Positions 45,282 through 57,193 of a stretch of DNA of 64,000 bases are shown here, one piece after another. The stretch is from Emydura subglobosa. Its lineage: Eukaryota > Chordata > Testudines > Chelidae. The position numbers and the translations under genes are program-made. The stretch is taken from positions 58,362,148 through 58,426,147 of the forward strand of contig ML679966.1 in the NCBI GenBank assembly GCA_007922225.1. The letters are read 5' to 3'. The notes under the pieces are model-generated. The model did no database searches, was not told where the DNA came from, and saw only the letters and a list, made by a program, of their open reading frames with translations. Each line of letters begins with the position of its first letter. Positions within the stretch are counted from its first letter, which is position 1.

Positions 45282-45300
45282 AAAAAAAAAAAAAAAAAAA
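45282..45300 (+). repeat. Poly(A) run, 19 nt
   Basis: There are nineteen A in a row, with no retroposed gene recognisable just upstream. Confidence 0.95.
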
Positions 45301-46709
45301 GATAGTCATTAATACAGACTCATGCTGAATCTTTCCTAAGCTTTAAAGAAGGCAACATTTCTTAGAACTGGTTTAAAAGGTGTAGACATGCCTGTTGTAT
45401 GAGCATGGCCGTGACCTCTGTGTTGTGTTGCAGTGATATGAATTAGCAAGCTGCTAGTTTCAGAAAGAAATGGAGAGAAACAAACTAGTAGCATCTTTGT
45501 TTAGTGACATATATTAATAAACAAAATAAATGAATTGTTAAGGACACAGATTTTTAATATATTATCTCTCATAACCAGCTACTGATGGTTTGACACAGTC
45601 CCATTTAGTTGTCTCCTCCCCCATGCTTCCTACAGTTTTTGTATGAGTTTTTGCATGTACACCACACAAAGCAGAAGTAAAGCAGCATCTTCAAAATTAT
45701 GCCCAGTTTTTGAGTGTGGCTTACCAACACACCTGAAAACAAGTGGAATACAATTTCTTTCAACATGAGCCACATCATTAGTGCAACAAAAAAAAATTAA
45801 ATAACCAACAAAATGAGGATAGGAAACTGTTTGCTAAGTTTTGTGGGCCAAATTCTGAGGACAGTCCATGTTAGTGTAATTTATACCTTTTTCCAGTCTT
45901 CTCTCTGTCTGTTATACCAGCCTACAATATTTCAGACTTAGTCTCCTTTAATCTTATTTAGGGTGGAATTTACAAAAAAACTTTGAACTTAAGTAGGCTC
46001 CCAATGAAGTCAATGGAAGTTTTACCATTGACTTCAATAGTGGCAAAGTTAGGACAACACTTAGCATTTTGAAAATCTCATCTGTAGGGCTCACCTGTGC
46101 TTTACACAGAGAGACCTGAGCTGGAGGCTATGTGGAATCAAACAGAGGCAACAATGGCTGCAGAGAAAGCATTGGGTTTGATTCTCTGATACTGTGTACC
46201 CTTTGTAGTCATTTACACCTGTGCAAAGTGACCGTAGACATCATCATTCTCCTTTAATATAGGCTTGCAGGTGTAAATCATTGCCCAACATGCAAAATTT
46301 TAATGAATTAGGCCCATTATGCCTAACAGAGCTCCCCAGTGTGCAGGGGAGGTATCTTACCCTCCCTTTAAGGGAAAATAATGTATTCTCTCTGCGTCTT
46401 ATCAGTCAAAAAGACGACACTTCTCCACCTGCCTAATCCTTTTGGAGTTTCTACTGCTGCTTATTCTGCTTACCCCCATTGTCTGAGGCAGAGATGAATG
46501 CAAGGACTGCAGCTATGATTAGCTTCTGCATAAAAGATACAGGGTTTAAGACTCCTTGGGCCACATCCTCAAAGGTGTTTAGGTGCCTCAAATATCTTTT
46601 GGAATTCTGGGTTCTTGTGCCCTTTCCTCTCTGTGTGACTCTTCAAGGGCTTGCCATCCTTTGACCCTGAGCGTGTTAAACTTAATTACATATGGTCCTT
46701 GAATCTGGC
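45301..46709. other. No gene; one foldback with CATTGACTTCAAT core
   Basis: At 45960-46085, CAATGAAGTCAATGGAAGTT is followed by ACCATTGACTTCAATAGTGG, an inverted pair with a short loop, inside a longer poor palindrome ending TTTGAAAATCTCATC. The rest is unassigned AT-rich sequence. Confidence 0.5.
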
Positions 46710-47950
46710 TGTGACGCTTCCTGAGGGTACCTAGGGTTGTGAGAAACCTCACTACCACCTGCCCTTAGCATGACGAAGCCTTGTGTGTGTCTGCTGGAGT
46801 CAGCTCCCCAACTCCACCAGCCATGAGCAACAAAAGCGTTCCCCTCTAGGTCTACTCAGACCCTGCTGTCTCTTTTACTGGTTAGTAATATGCATGCTCC
46901 AAGCCCTGAGTCTCTCTGGAGTGTCCACCCTCTGTTCCGCAGAGCGCACACACTATTCACAGATTAGCTGCTTCCAAAAAAAACAGTGCAGCAGCCACCT
47001 TAGAGCGCCACTCCATTTAACACACAGCACTTATTGCCTGATTGTAGGTTCTTACTAATTTTAATAATGATATTTATAGAATGGGGTTATAGGCTCGCCA
47101 GTTGATCTGATCAGAGGATAACAAGGTTCTTGTCCCAGAATCCGGCTACACAGAGTTTTGCAAGGACACTCAGTGAGAACCAAAATATAGCTTTAAAGAC
47201 TTTATTGAGAGAAAATAGGATAATAATCAAATGGATAACAATCAGTCAAAATTACAAAGGCAGTACTATTATTCTGGAAATACAAGTGGTATGATATATT
47301 ATAAAGCTTTTGGATTAATACACTCACACCCTTCCTTGATGATCTGGTGGTAAGAGACAAAGGTCCAGCCTCGCCCCTGTATGTTGATGTTCAGGTTCCC
47401 CAATTCTCAAGTGGGAGGTAGAGTGCTTAGGAACTGCTCAAGAGACTCTATCACTAAACATAAGACCTGAGACTAGGAACCAACAGAAGAACCCTCTTAA
47501 AGTGCTGGGTTGCCACTTTTATAACTGAGCACTATGTGCCCTCCTTCCCTATCCAAACGTAGCTTCCTCACCCACAAAATATTAGGGTGCTCATATTCTA
47601 TAGGCTGGCATATTTGTGCGTGCAAATGACACATCCATATCCTTTCCAGACAGTTTGCTTGTTCTCACCTCTGTTGTTTCTGGCCTCACCATGTTCTTGT
47701 GGTGTACCTGTTAAGTCTCCTGAGGGCATGAGCTGGGGTAGCCTCCCACCTTATTGTCTCATGACTTATCTAGGGTAAAGGTAATAGCTAAAGGAAAAAG
47801 TATATATATGGCTCATCGTCAATTATCTAGGCTAAAGGTCCTGAACTTATGTCTGCTAACTTGCCTTAGGTCACCATACAGGATGTGGCCTGTAGGTATC
47901 TTGTGTTACAGCCAAAATACTTTTAATACAAATCTATTATAATGAGATAA
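46710..47950. repeat. LTR-like repeat, copy 2 (TGTGACGCT start)
   Basis: The block starts TGTGACGCTTCCTGAGGGTA and continues ACCTAGGGTTGTGAG, matching the start of the block at 37495. It is followed by CACTACCACCTGCCCTTAGC and a downstream AAGACTTTATTGAGAGAAAA (47200 on) that parallels AAGTTTATTATCAAAGG in copy 1. The minus strand of this last segment would read as an AATAAA-type signal. The right end is uncertain. Several 60-90-codon ORFs inside have no domain. Confidence 0.4.
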
Positions 47951-48280
47951 GCAATTAAATTCATAAGGAACGAACTTCATAAGAAAAGATTTTATATATT
48001 CACACACATAATATGTAAGCAAGCAGGCTAGTCCTATTGGGCTACAGATATGACTGTTTGCATAAAATCATCATTTATCTGAAGCAGTTACAGCTATAGG
48101 TATAACTATAGAAAACAATAGTACGCCATATTAATATCTATTAACCAGAGTACTTTGGTATATGGGGATAGCAACCTACATGTTAATAGGATCGCTAGTT
48201 AAAAGATTTGGGAGTGGGATTTTCAAAAGAGCATATGGGAGTTAGGTGTCTAATTCACGCTGGCTTTCAGTGGACTTTTA

Positions 48281-48534
48281 GAGTCTGTCTACACCTCAAA
48301 GAAAAACCCACAGCTGGCCAGTGTCAGCTGACTCTGGCTTAGGCTGCAGGACTGTTTCATTGCTATGTAAATGTACAGGCTTTGGCTGGAGCCTCCCACC
48401 TAACAGGGTCCTAGAACCTGAGCTGCAGCCCAAGCCTGGAAGGTTATACATCAATGAAGCAGCCCTGTAGACCGAGCCCCGCGCTGGCTGGCACGGGCCA
48501 GCCATGGGTTTTTCTTTGCTGTGTAGACATACCC
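48281..48534. mobile_element. 254-bp MITE with terminal inverted repeats of about 50 bp
   Basis: GTCTGTCTACACCTCAAAG and AAAAACCCACAGCTGGCC on the left pair with GGCCAGCCATGGGTTTTT and CTTTGCTGTGTAGACATACC on the right, so the inverted repeats extend for about 50 bp with few mismatches. The GTCTACAC end motif is shared with the other MITEs of this window. No target duplication identified. The minus-strand ORFs across it are chance. Confidence 0.75.
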
Positions 48535-49735
48535 AAAGACTCCTGTGAAAACTCCCACCCTTAAATCTATAATGAAATAGGATACCATACTCCTTAAGGT
48601 TATAATAAGCAAAATGAATTTATTTGACCTGGCAAATAGAAATATCATTCACAGGTCCTCAGATGAGCTTTCTTTCTACAGCAAGCCCACTGTATCTTGT
48701 AAGATAACATTACCCTACAAATCCTAGTAAATAAAATAAGTGCTTATAAATATTAGATGCATTCTGGAAGTTAAGGGGAAGATGAATGTTAAGAATTTTG
48801 TAAATATAGAAATGACAGGAGGGAAGTACTGCAGGTTTTTTACTACAATGGAAGACCAATGAGCTTTATTCCAATGTCCCCAGCTTCAGTTCATGATTGA
48901 AACTTACTGTTTGCACTGCAAGAGTGTGGAGGGAGAATTTGTTTTTAATGTCTAATCATTTGCATTTGTGTTAGTGAATATTTTAGCTCTGTTGAAGTTT
49001 CTTCCCTCAAATTCAGATGGTTTCTGTCTGCTTAGGACTGAGAATATGCTTGATTGGCATAATGCACATAATACAGAGGGCTACATTCCCTGCTAACATG
49101 AGAAGGAACAACTCTTTTGGAGTCAATGGCATGTGTACCATCTTATCTCAGCAGTGAATATTGTTCTAAGACTTTGTTTCTCAGCACTCAAGTGGTAGGT
49201 GGTACAGACTTTCCTGAGTCATTGACACCCAGGAGCCTTAAATACAAGCCAGCTAATTTACATTTTCCTCTTTTTAATTATTCCAAACTCAGTTTGGATT
49301 CTATTGGCGTATGGTCAGTTGCTTGGCAATGAATGAACAACAAATTCTTGGCACCAAGAGAATCCACCTCCTCCCCAGCCCCCATGTATTTGCAAACATT
49401 ACAAAAGAGTCAGAATTCAATAGTTTAGCTCTATATGTGCTATTTTTCCTTGCCTTGCAGTAGTGTTATGTGGAGAAAGTATATGTATCCAATTTAATGG
49501 AAGGTAAAGATAGAATCAAAATATGAAATATTTAATTGTTCTTATTCTAAAACTCTGGGCACACCTTTTATTTAGCTACTTCATTCGAGCTGGTTGAAAT
49601 TTTTCAGGCAATTAGTTTATTTGCCAAATAGTGCAGTTTTGGGTTGACTGAAACTCTTCATGGTTTGACAAAAATTTGCTGAATTGTTTCAGACAAAAAA
49701 TGTTGGGGCTAGATTTACAAAGGTACTTAAGTGCC
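48535..49735. other. No recognised feature
   Basis: I see no gene or nameable repeat in these 1.2 kb. Confidence 0.5.
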
Positions 49736-49739
49736 ATTC

Positions 49740-50125
49740 ACAAAATTTTGAGTGGTTGCAGCCCTAACCCCCATACACCCAGTGAATAGGGCACTCACCT
49801 GGGCGGGCTGGCAGGCCACCTGAATTCAAATCCCTGATCTATTCCCTAGAAAACTGCCCCAATCCCTGGTGAGTGCCCTAACCACCAGGCTATAGGCAAT
49901 TCTGGGAAAGGGCTCTCTCAATCTCTCCTGTTGAAACTGTTCCACTTCAAACAAAATACTCAAATAGGCATTAGGCCGGAGCAAGACCATGAATCTGATT
50001 CTATAACCCAGTACTTAGGGCACATGTCTAGGATGTGGGAGTTCAAGTTCCTGCTCCAATGACTTATTTATATGAAAGTGGTTCAGCTTCAACAGGAGAG
50101 ATTGGGGCTCCCATAAGGGGGGCTG
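49740..50125. mobile_element. Inverted tRNA-like foldback, copies C and D, mirror-arranged
   Basis: Copy C (49780-49955) has a left arm AGGGCACTCACCTGGGCG and ATTCAAATCCCTG, and a right arm GGTGAGTGCCCTAACCACC and AGGCTATAGG, followed by the tail AATCTCTCCTGTTGAAACTG. Copy D follows with TACTTAGGGCACATGTCTAGG, GTTCAAGTTCCTGC and then the tail in reverse, TTCAGCTTCAACAGGAGAG. The two tails are thus inverted to each other around about 50000, making a larger foldback of some 250 bp that contains a smaller one. Confidence 0.6.
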
Positions 50126-50515
50126 CAGTGGCTCTACTATCACCACTACCACCTCCTCTAGTGGTTTTGTAAATCTTGCCCTTTGTTTCCTTTGCTTCTA
50201 TTAAAAAAAGATTTGTGTCCAGAAATGAAATGTTTTATTTGACTTTCAATTCACCAAAACTTCCAAAAATTTTTTTTTCATTTCAGATCAAATAATTTTT
50301 TTTCAGTTTCTTCAGAACTGCCAGCAAACAAAAAATCAGTTATTCACATAGGTCTGCACATTATAACAAGTGAATTACTACCTTAACTTCAGTTGTAGCA
50401 AGCTACCGTCCTGCACTTGTTATATCAGTTTTCAAACGCTTTCTTTTGTGTGTGAATTTTTCTCCTCTTCACATCTGACTATACCATGTCTAAAGTTGAA
50501 ACAGGAGAGAAACTA
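50126..50515. other. Mostly unassigned; T-rich palindromic patch
   Basis: T- and A-rich imperfect inverted pieces at 50215-50340 (TTGACTTTCAATTCACCAAA, AATTTTTTTTTCATTTCAG) look like a decayed 'GGTCAAAATTTT' foldback as at 61703. Nothing else is seen. Confidence 0.4.
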
Positions 50516-50518
50516 AGG

Positions 50519-50804
50519 GGGCTTGTCTACACTTGAAATGCTACAGCTGCACCATTGAACCTGTGCTGCTGTAGTGCTTCAGTATAGACACAGCCTATGC
50601 ACATGGGAAGGGTTCTTCCATTGGCACAGGTAGTCCAGCTCCCTGAGAGGTGGCAGCTAGGTTAATGGAAGAATTCCTCAATCCATCGAGCACTGTCTAC
50701 ACGAGAGATTAGGTCAGTTTAACTACATCACTCAGGGTATGGATTTTTCACACTCCCGAGTGACATAGCTGGGACCATCTAACTTTTTAATGTAGACCTG
50801 GCCT
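50519..50804. mobile_element. 286-bp MITE (TGTCTACAC family)
   Basis: The left end GGGGCTTGTCTACACTTGA and the right end TTAATGTAGACCTGGCCT are inverted. Inside are the paired motifs AGTATAGACACAGCC and CACTGTCTACACGAGAG, and GTGACATAGCTGGGACC before the right end. No target duplication matched. Confidence 0.65.
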
Positions 50805-50955
50805 AACTCTCTCAGAAGGTTCATAGCCAGTTCCGTTAAAAATACTCCCACAGATCCCTGTCTCACCGCGTTTTTAGACTTCCAATGCCGCTACAGCAGT
50901 TTTTGGTATTCTTTCCAACCTGACTGAGGCATTGTCCAGCAAAATGAGTTAAAGG

Positions 50956-51042
50956 ATGAGATCCTCTGCATTTGTAAATTGGCATAGGTTCACTGGAGTC
51001 ATAGAGCTAATCTGATTCATGACAGCTCAGAATCTGGCCCTA
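50956..51042. repeat. Short foldback repeat (GGCCAGATTC family)
   Basis: GAGATCCTCTGCATTTGTAA on the left pairs loosely with ACAGCTCAGAATCTGGCCC on the right. The centre is TTCACTGGAGTCATAGAG. It is the family seen at 44053 and 52312. Confidence 0.55.
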
Positions 51043-51126
51043 AAACATTGACCACATACTCACTCTCACTCAAAAAAGCCAGTATCAAATAAATGTAAGG
51101 GTCTACATTCATTTCATCCTGTCTTA

Positions 51127-51366
51127 AGGGTGGGTCAACATTGAGCATTGCACTGTCTTAACTTAAGGTGTGATTTTAAACTGATTAAATTACACCAGTA
51201 TGAAAGGATGTGTTATTTTGGTTTAAATCAGGCTTATTTTCATTTAGTATAATTAGAAACAGATTTAAAAAAACTGCAGTAAATCTCTTAAACTGAAGTA
51301 TGTGTTCACACAGGACTTTGCACCAGTTTAATTAAACCAGTGCAAGTTTGTGTGTAGATACAGCCT
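51127..51366. mobile_element. 240-bp MITE with GTTTAAA inverted blocks
   Basis: The left end GGGTGGGTCAACATTGAGC and the right end GTGTGTAGATACAGCC are a poor inverted pair. Stronger inverted blocks lie inside: AAACTGATTAAATTACACCA against GTTTAATTAAACCAGTGC, and GGTTTAAATCAG against AACTGAAG. I recognise the type from turtle DNA. Confidence 0.5.
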
Positions 51367-51534
51367 CATGCTTACCAAAGAGCTGAAGACCAAGAACAAT
51401 GATATAAATAAATAGGAATATAAGAGAGAAAAATGGTCCTGAGCTGCATAAATGGGATCTAGTTTTCCATCCTCCTCACAAAGATGGAGGTGTTCAGAGC
51501 TGGATTTGGTGCGTATTCATCTCTGATAAAGCAA

Positions 51535-51655
51535 GTACTGGACCGTGGGAGCCCCATGTTAAAGTCTCTGTTCTGCCAGATGCAGGTAGGGGACTTGAGC
51601 AGGGTTTCCTCACATCCCAGGCGAGTAACCATAACCACTTGATTGTAGAGTCAAT
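51535..51655. repeat. Inverted tRNA-like foldback, partial copy E
   Basis: GGACTTGAGCAGGGTTTCCT, CACATCCCAGGCGAGTAACC and ATAACCACTTGATTGTAGAG match the right arm of the inverted tRNA-like family. The left part (TGGGAGCCCCATGTTAAAGT) is a poor match to the left arm. Confidence 0.5.
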
Positions 51656-51714
51656 GTTTTTCTTTGTTTCAGCCAGATGTCCATCTTGGATCTGAAAAAC
51701 CTGCCTGATGGCAG

Positions 51715-51825
51715 TTTAGTCAAAACCACATGTTTTGTGGAAACATTGGGTTTTGATGAAATGTCATTTTTTGGTGGAAAAATGTTTAGACAAAAAGTTT
51801 TTGACCAGCTTTAGTGACTAGCACT
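51715..51825. repeat. T-rich foldback (GTCAAAA ... TTTTGACC family), copy 1
   Basis: GTCAAAACCACATGTTTTGT at the left and AAAAGTTTTTGACCAGCTTT at the right are inverted ends. The interior is GGAAAAATG- and TTTTTGG-type repeats. The right end, with TAGTGACTAGC after it, matches the element at 61703-61900. Confidence 0.5.
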
Positions 51826-52140
51826 ATTAATGGCAACAATGCAAACAGGCATTATCTCACTATTTTATTTCATTCCAACAACAAAGTACTATATGATGAG
51901 GACCATATCAAACACATCGTTCCCCCATCTTAAACAAATACCTATACTTTCATTTGCATTAGATAAAAATAGGGTTTTTCCTTAAATTTTGCAAGTAATT
52001 TTTTTTTATCTCTGCACTTCCTTTCTCCCTTTTCCTGTAGGAACAATTGTGGGCCCTCGGTTCTTGAAGCCTCACAAATACACGTACACAAAATATATTA
52101 ATTCACGTGTCTTTTTCAGGAGAGGAACCATTTTTCTCAT

Positions 52141-52218
52141 ATGTTTGTATGCCGCCTAGCACGGTGGTGACTTGACCAGAGCTCATTGGTGTTGCTGCAA
52201 TACAAATAATTATTAGTT
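52141..52218 (+). repeat. Ancient LINE-type 3' end
   Basis: TTTGTATGCCGCCTAGCACG, GAGCTCATTGGTGTTGCTGC and AATACAAATAATTATTAG follow the pattern of an old amniote repeat (TACAGCGCCTAGCACAATGG ... TAATACAAATAATA) that I associate with L3/CR1-type LINEs. The family is from memory. Confidence 0.5.
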
Positions 52219-52311
52219 GTAGAATTAGAAGATTACAAAAATATTTCTTTTTTTACTAGTCTCTGAACAATGAAACAAGTGACTACTAAATCTGGGTAAA
52301 CAATTGGCCAT

Positions 52312-52383
52312 GTCCTCAGCCGGTATAAATCAGCATAGCTGATTGACTTCACTGATTTACACCAGCTGAGCAGATGGCCTATT
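52312..52383. repeat. Short foldback repeat with paired arms
   Basis: CCTCAGCCGGTATAAATCAG on the left pairs with CTGATTTACACCAGCTGAGC on the right, around TGATTGACTTCA. A run of 24 bp pairs with few mismatches. It belongs to the GGCCAGAT / CAGCTGGTGTAAAT palindrome family. Confidence 0.65.
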
Positions 52384-52389
52384 GTTTAG

Positions 52390-55235
52390 TCAGTTTTAGT
52401 TGTCACTTGTTTCATTGCTCAAAGATGAGTAAAAAAAAAAAAAAGAAACACTTTTGTAAACTAGCCCAATACTTTGTTTCTGTCCAATATGGATTATAAC
52501 CATAGTTATTAAACCTCTCAAAAATGAGGATTAAAAAGGAAATGCTGGCAAAGCCTTACCTAAGATGGCACTGGAAGATGCTCTTATAATGCAGTGGAAA
52601 ATATCTTTAGCTGTATTTATAGTCTGTAAGTTCCATGATACATTCTCTTTCACTCTAAACACCTGCTCACAAGTCAACAAGATTAAACATGCTCTCCTGC
52701 CATCTTTTCTCTTGCTCACCTCCCTCCGTGCCTACCCATATGTAATACACAAGTAGATATAAAAGACAATCATTATTGGGAGTAGATTGTGCCATATGAG
52801 CAATGTATTACCGGTAGTGGCATCTAAAATGCAAGTTAACTGCTTAATTATATTTCAAATGTTGTTTGGATTTTTTGATTCAGTGCTTCTTGCTGGGTCC
52901 TGTTTGTTAATTTCTTCCTCGTTTGCTTTTTGGCAGGTTTGAGAGCTATGGCATGAGGGAGAGAAAAAACACAAATAAAACCAACCCTGTATCCTCCCAT
53001 TGCTTTGCAAACCTATTGCTGCTCAAACAACTTTGGTTGTTTATGCTGTTAGGTGCTATACCAAAATGAATACAAATGGATTTAATACAATAAAATAATT
53101 ATTTTATTGAATCAGTGCAATTTAAATTTTAGGGAACTGAGAAAAGAAAATAGAGAGAAATAAATTAATGAAAACATGATGAATGGGAATATGAACTGAT
53201 ACAAGAATGTTTTAGCCTAGTATGGAAGCAATGGTAAATAAAATTCTATCATAAGTCAAAGTCTAAAATGAACACAAAGGAAATATATTTGGTTTTGACT
53301 AAAAGTCTGTGTTGCCATTAGCTACATTGTGAAATAAAGAGTAGACATGGTCAAAATCAGGAGTTCTCGATTTTGATGTTACTGAACCTCATTATTTGGG
53401 ATTTTACATAGAAAAATCAAAACATGAAGTGGTTTTGAGCTGAGTTCTGTCTTATTAACCCCCTGTCTAAGGAACTGCTTTGGATAAATGGCACCAGTAT
53501 TGCTCAGTCTCTAAGTGTGTGGTTCAGTGGAGGAGATGATGTTCGGATCTAGTTTCTAGTTCGGTTACTGCTTTCTTTCAGACTTTGGAATTGAAACTAA
53601 ATCAGATGAGTTGTTGCAATTTTTTCATGGTCTCGGGCTGAATCCAGACTGGATCCAGCACACAGTCCCCTTATAGTTTTCTGTATGACACTGCTTCAAA
53701 ACTATCAGTGTGAGTTGGGACTCAAAAATTGAAATCTAACATTGTCTCTTAAAATTTGGTGAAAGGAAATAGAAATTGGTTTTAAAGTTCAAGTTAAGGC
53801 CCGTCTGTATCAGAAGTCTGAAGTACCATCTTCATTGAAAAATCCATTGGTTTGATATCCTTTGTACTTTTGCTTCTGCTTTATGATTGCAATAAGATAA
53901 ATACAACAATTACATTGCACTGATACATTCTGTATTGCATAATAATAGCTTTACAATGAAGTGAACCAATAAGAACATTAGCTCTCAAGGATTATTTGCT
54001 TTTACTAACCAAGGATTATATCTGAATGTACCATATTTCCCTGGTCTTCTGATTTGCCTTGTCATAGTAATGTACTTTTGTTTAACTTAAACATATATAA
54101 GATTGTGTGTGATTAGGAATGACAGAATAAAGTTTGATCATAACACACATCACACAGGTTAATGATGATTTATCTTTGATTTCATATATATGTAGCAGTG
54201 TTTGAAATTATAAGTGATCTGCTACTGTAATGAGGCCACAATCCTGAAATCAATAGGAAAAACTCTCATTGACTTCTGTGGTGAGGAATCAAACATTAAA
54301 AATTAGACTTTCTTTCTCTCAGTGCATATATTATACAAGACTTACTGTAACTGAAATAACAGCCCCAAACCACAAAAGTAGCAAAAAGTATATTCCGATT
54401 TCATCCTTTTGGAACACCTTAAAGATAAAAAACATGTTTTATGTCAAGATTTCCTTTATAGCCCTTGATATAATGTTTAAAATTCAGCCTTAGGTTAATC
54501 TGTTGGCTTTGTTGTGCTTCTGCATTACAACAAAATGCAATGCTTTCCCTCTGAAATGGCAGGGTTCCAGGCAAATGTTATCTCAAAGGTGCCATGCCTT
54601 TTAAATGGGACTGGAGGTGCATTTTGCCTTCCTATCTTTCCACTTTCTTACATAGTTCCCTTGCTATAATTTCTGGGCACCTTAGCTGGTACCTGAGGCA
54701 TCAGTCAAGCAGTTAATGATTCATGCTAGAATGGTTTATTTTCAGTTTGGAAGTCTTTGTTCTGGAGTTGAGAATTACATTTCTTGGTACTCCACTGTTT
54801 TTGAAGCCCGTATGAAGTAAAGCACAAAGCCTCTTGGAGGATCAGGACCTTCTAATTAATGTTATACCCTGGGGATGCACAGACTTTTCAGAAACAGCTT
54901 CCCATTATGAACCCTGCTCCTTTATCGCTGATTAAGCAAGAATTTTTGAAATGGCATTATACAGTGAGCCAAAAGCGACTGGCCAGTCCTAATATCAGGC
55001 AAACTACTTTATAGGTACAAAAAAATAAATTACATTTTACATAAAATATATTGCTGTTAAGTTTAATTATTTTGGAGAGCATATCAAATATATGTGGCTG
55101 AGTGTGTATATGAGATTCTGATCATCATTAATGTAAATGTCAGAATATGTGATAATTTTTCTAAATATTCTTCTTTCTCTGAATGGACTATGAATTAATT
55201 CAGTTTTAGCGTCTGCTATTCAAAGTCCATCCCAC
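52390..55235. other. AT-rich stretch without recognised features
   Basis: I see no gene or nameable repeat in these 2.8 kb. A 14-A run lies near 52432-52445. ORFs of 60-74 codons are chance. Confidence 0.5.
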
Positions 55236-55239
55236 ACAA

Positions 55240-55865
55240 CCCCTGAGCAGGTTAATGTGGGCCAGGTTAATGTGAGCCATGCTGCACCTGGAGGGAACCA
55301 GGGGTTGATAAAGCCTAATGGCAGATGAAGCCCAGATGGAGGTGGAGCTGTGATAGGCTTATAAACCTGGGAGGAGGTCCGCAATCACTTCTTACATGGA
55401 AAGGGAGAAGGACTTGGTAGTCCGTCAAGATGCTGAGATGGGAAGCAGAGGAATCTCAGTGGTAAACCAGAGATAGGCAAGGAGATACTGAGGCAGGGTA
55501 GGAAGGAGCCCAGGAAAACAGCAACAGGATCTGAGACTGAACAGATCTGGATTGCTAGTCAGAGTCCCTAGGCTAAAACCTGGAGTAATGCATGGGCCTT
55601 GGGACTACCAACTACCAGGAAAGTGGGATAGAAATTGAAGACATAGGATGGAAGACCCTCTGAGGTGGGATTCATACAGTTTCTCCAGTGGGACTTTATA
55701 GCCCCCACCCTTCCATGGTAACACGGACAGGGCTGGAGGACCAAGTTACAAAGAGGTAGCATTCTGAGTCCCAGAGAGAGAAGGTGGGGAGGAGGATAAT
55801 AGTGTACTAATTCTTAGACCTAGCCACAAGGAGGTGAACCAGTGGTGAGTGGAACCCCATCAGTC
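55240..55865 (+). repeat. G-rich LTR-like block with TATA motif
   Basis: The block is richer in G and A than its flanks. It contains GATAGGCTTATAAACCTGGG (about 55351-55370), a possible TATA core, followed by a purine-rich leader. A short direct duplication CAGGTTAATGTG occurs twice at 55247-55275. It could be an LTR or another promoter-bearing repeat. No second copy or target duplication is visible. Confidence 0.3.
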
Positions 55866-56928
55866 TCTTTACTGTAGCCCTTTCGTGTATCTTGTACTTT
55901 CTTGTACAGCTTTTTTTTAGGGGGGGGGGGAATGGGAGGGTGGGGTTTTTTTTTAATTTTAATTTAAAATAACTACTGAATTAAGTCACTTTAAAAATTC
56001 AGTCAGAATTATTAATACTATTTGGAAAATATTGTACAATGGTATTTTTAATATAGTCTTCTTTAAACTTTGATGTCCTGCCACATTTTGTGCAGTTTTT
56101 ACTTTAAGGTTTTCTGACAATATTTTAAAGGTAGTTAATGTTTTAAATGTAATGTCCCCCTGAAAATAAGTTTGAAAGTCTGGTTAAAAAATTGTGTTGG
56201 CTTCCACAGAGCAGAAGGGCTGAAGGGTAGCAGGATGTGTTCTGTTAATCTTTTTTATAAATGTCCTGTGTGACAAATGGGGGGTAAGGGTGTTCTTTAA
56301 TAATGAACACTGTATCTGGCTCCGTCCCTAGCATGTTGATTTTGGACTGTATATAGAAATAGATTATTTACAGTAGGCATAGCAGAGCCTACCCATTGTG
56401 GGAAAGAGGGAGGAGGTCTTTTCTAATAGTTGCCTAACTTAACAGCTTACACTTAAGGATTGTTAAAAGACAATGGCAGAGCAAGTAGTTTGACTGGCTC
56501 TAATGGCTCTAGTCATCTCTCTTTGGAAAGCACTGAAACCAGTCTGAATAGAATGGTTTGGCTGGGAGAAAAGGATTGAGAGGAGGATCTGGGCTGGCCA
56601 GAAGAATGTAAATTGGTTTGTTCCACTCCTGTAATTTAAGAGGAAAGCTCATCTCACTTAGTTTGTGGTGAATAATGAGATTAGATTAAACTAAATTTGC
56701 ATGAAGGCTATTTGTTCTGTTAAAATCCTGTTTCTCTTTCTCTAATGCCGCTAAATAGAAATACTTTGTTTCAGATAGGTTGGTGGTCAACATCACTGTT
56801 TGCAGGTTTTCAAAGGAAAGCACAGATATCCCAAATCCAGTCACACCTTCAGGGTGATATGTGATTGCTCTTCATGGGGTAATGTACTAGGGTCTAGTCT
56901 AAGAGAAACATGAGATTCCAATCTAAGA
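55866..56928. other. No recognised feature
   Basis: There is a G run at 55920-55930 and T-rich sequence after it. I see no gene or nameable repeat. Confidence 0.5.
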
Positions 56929-57193
56929 CCTGGTCTACACTGCCACCTGTGGTCGATGGGAGATATACAAGCTAAGTTACATAGCTTGCATGTCTTCGAT
57001 TGATGTACTTATGTTGACGTCCTGCTGTGTCAACGGGTGATGCCCTCCTGTCAACGCAGCCTTACTCCTTTCGGGAGCTGAACTAATGGCGTCGACCAGA
57101 GAGTCCCTCTCCCATCGATTGAGCGGGTCTACATGACCTGCTCAATTGATCCTGTTGCATGGATCGCTGCGGAGCCCGCAGTGTAGACCAGCA
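56929..57193. mobile_element. 265-bp MITE (TGGTCTACACTGC ends)
   Basis: CCTGGTCTACACTGCC at the left and CCGCAGTGTAGACCAGC at the right are inverted over 14 bp without a gap. The interior is rich in CpG-containing TCGAT and GTCAACG blocks (for example CTCCCATCGATTGAGC) that pair with each other. No target duplication matched. Confidence 0.7.

Noticed and set aside
45282..45300. Poly(A) tail of a processed pseudogene
   Set aside because: No coding-like sequence precedes it on the plus strand, and the run on its own is common.
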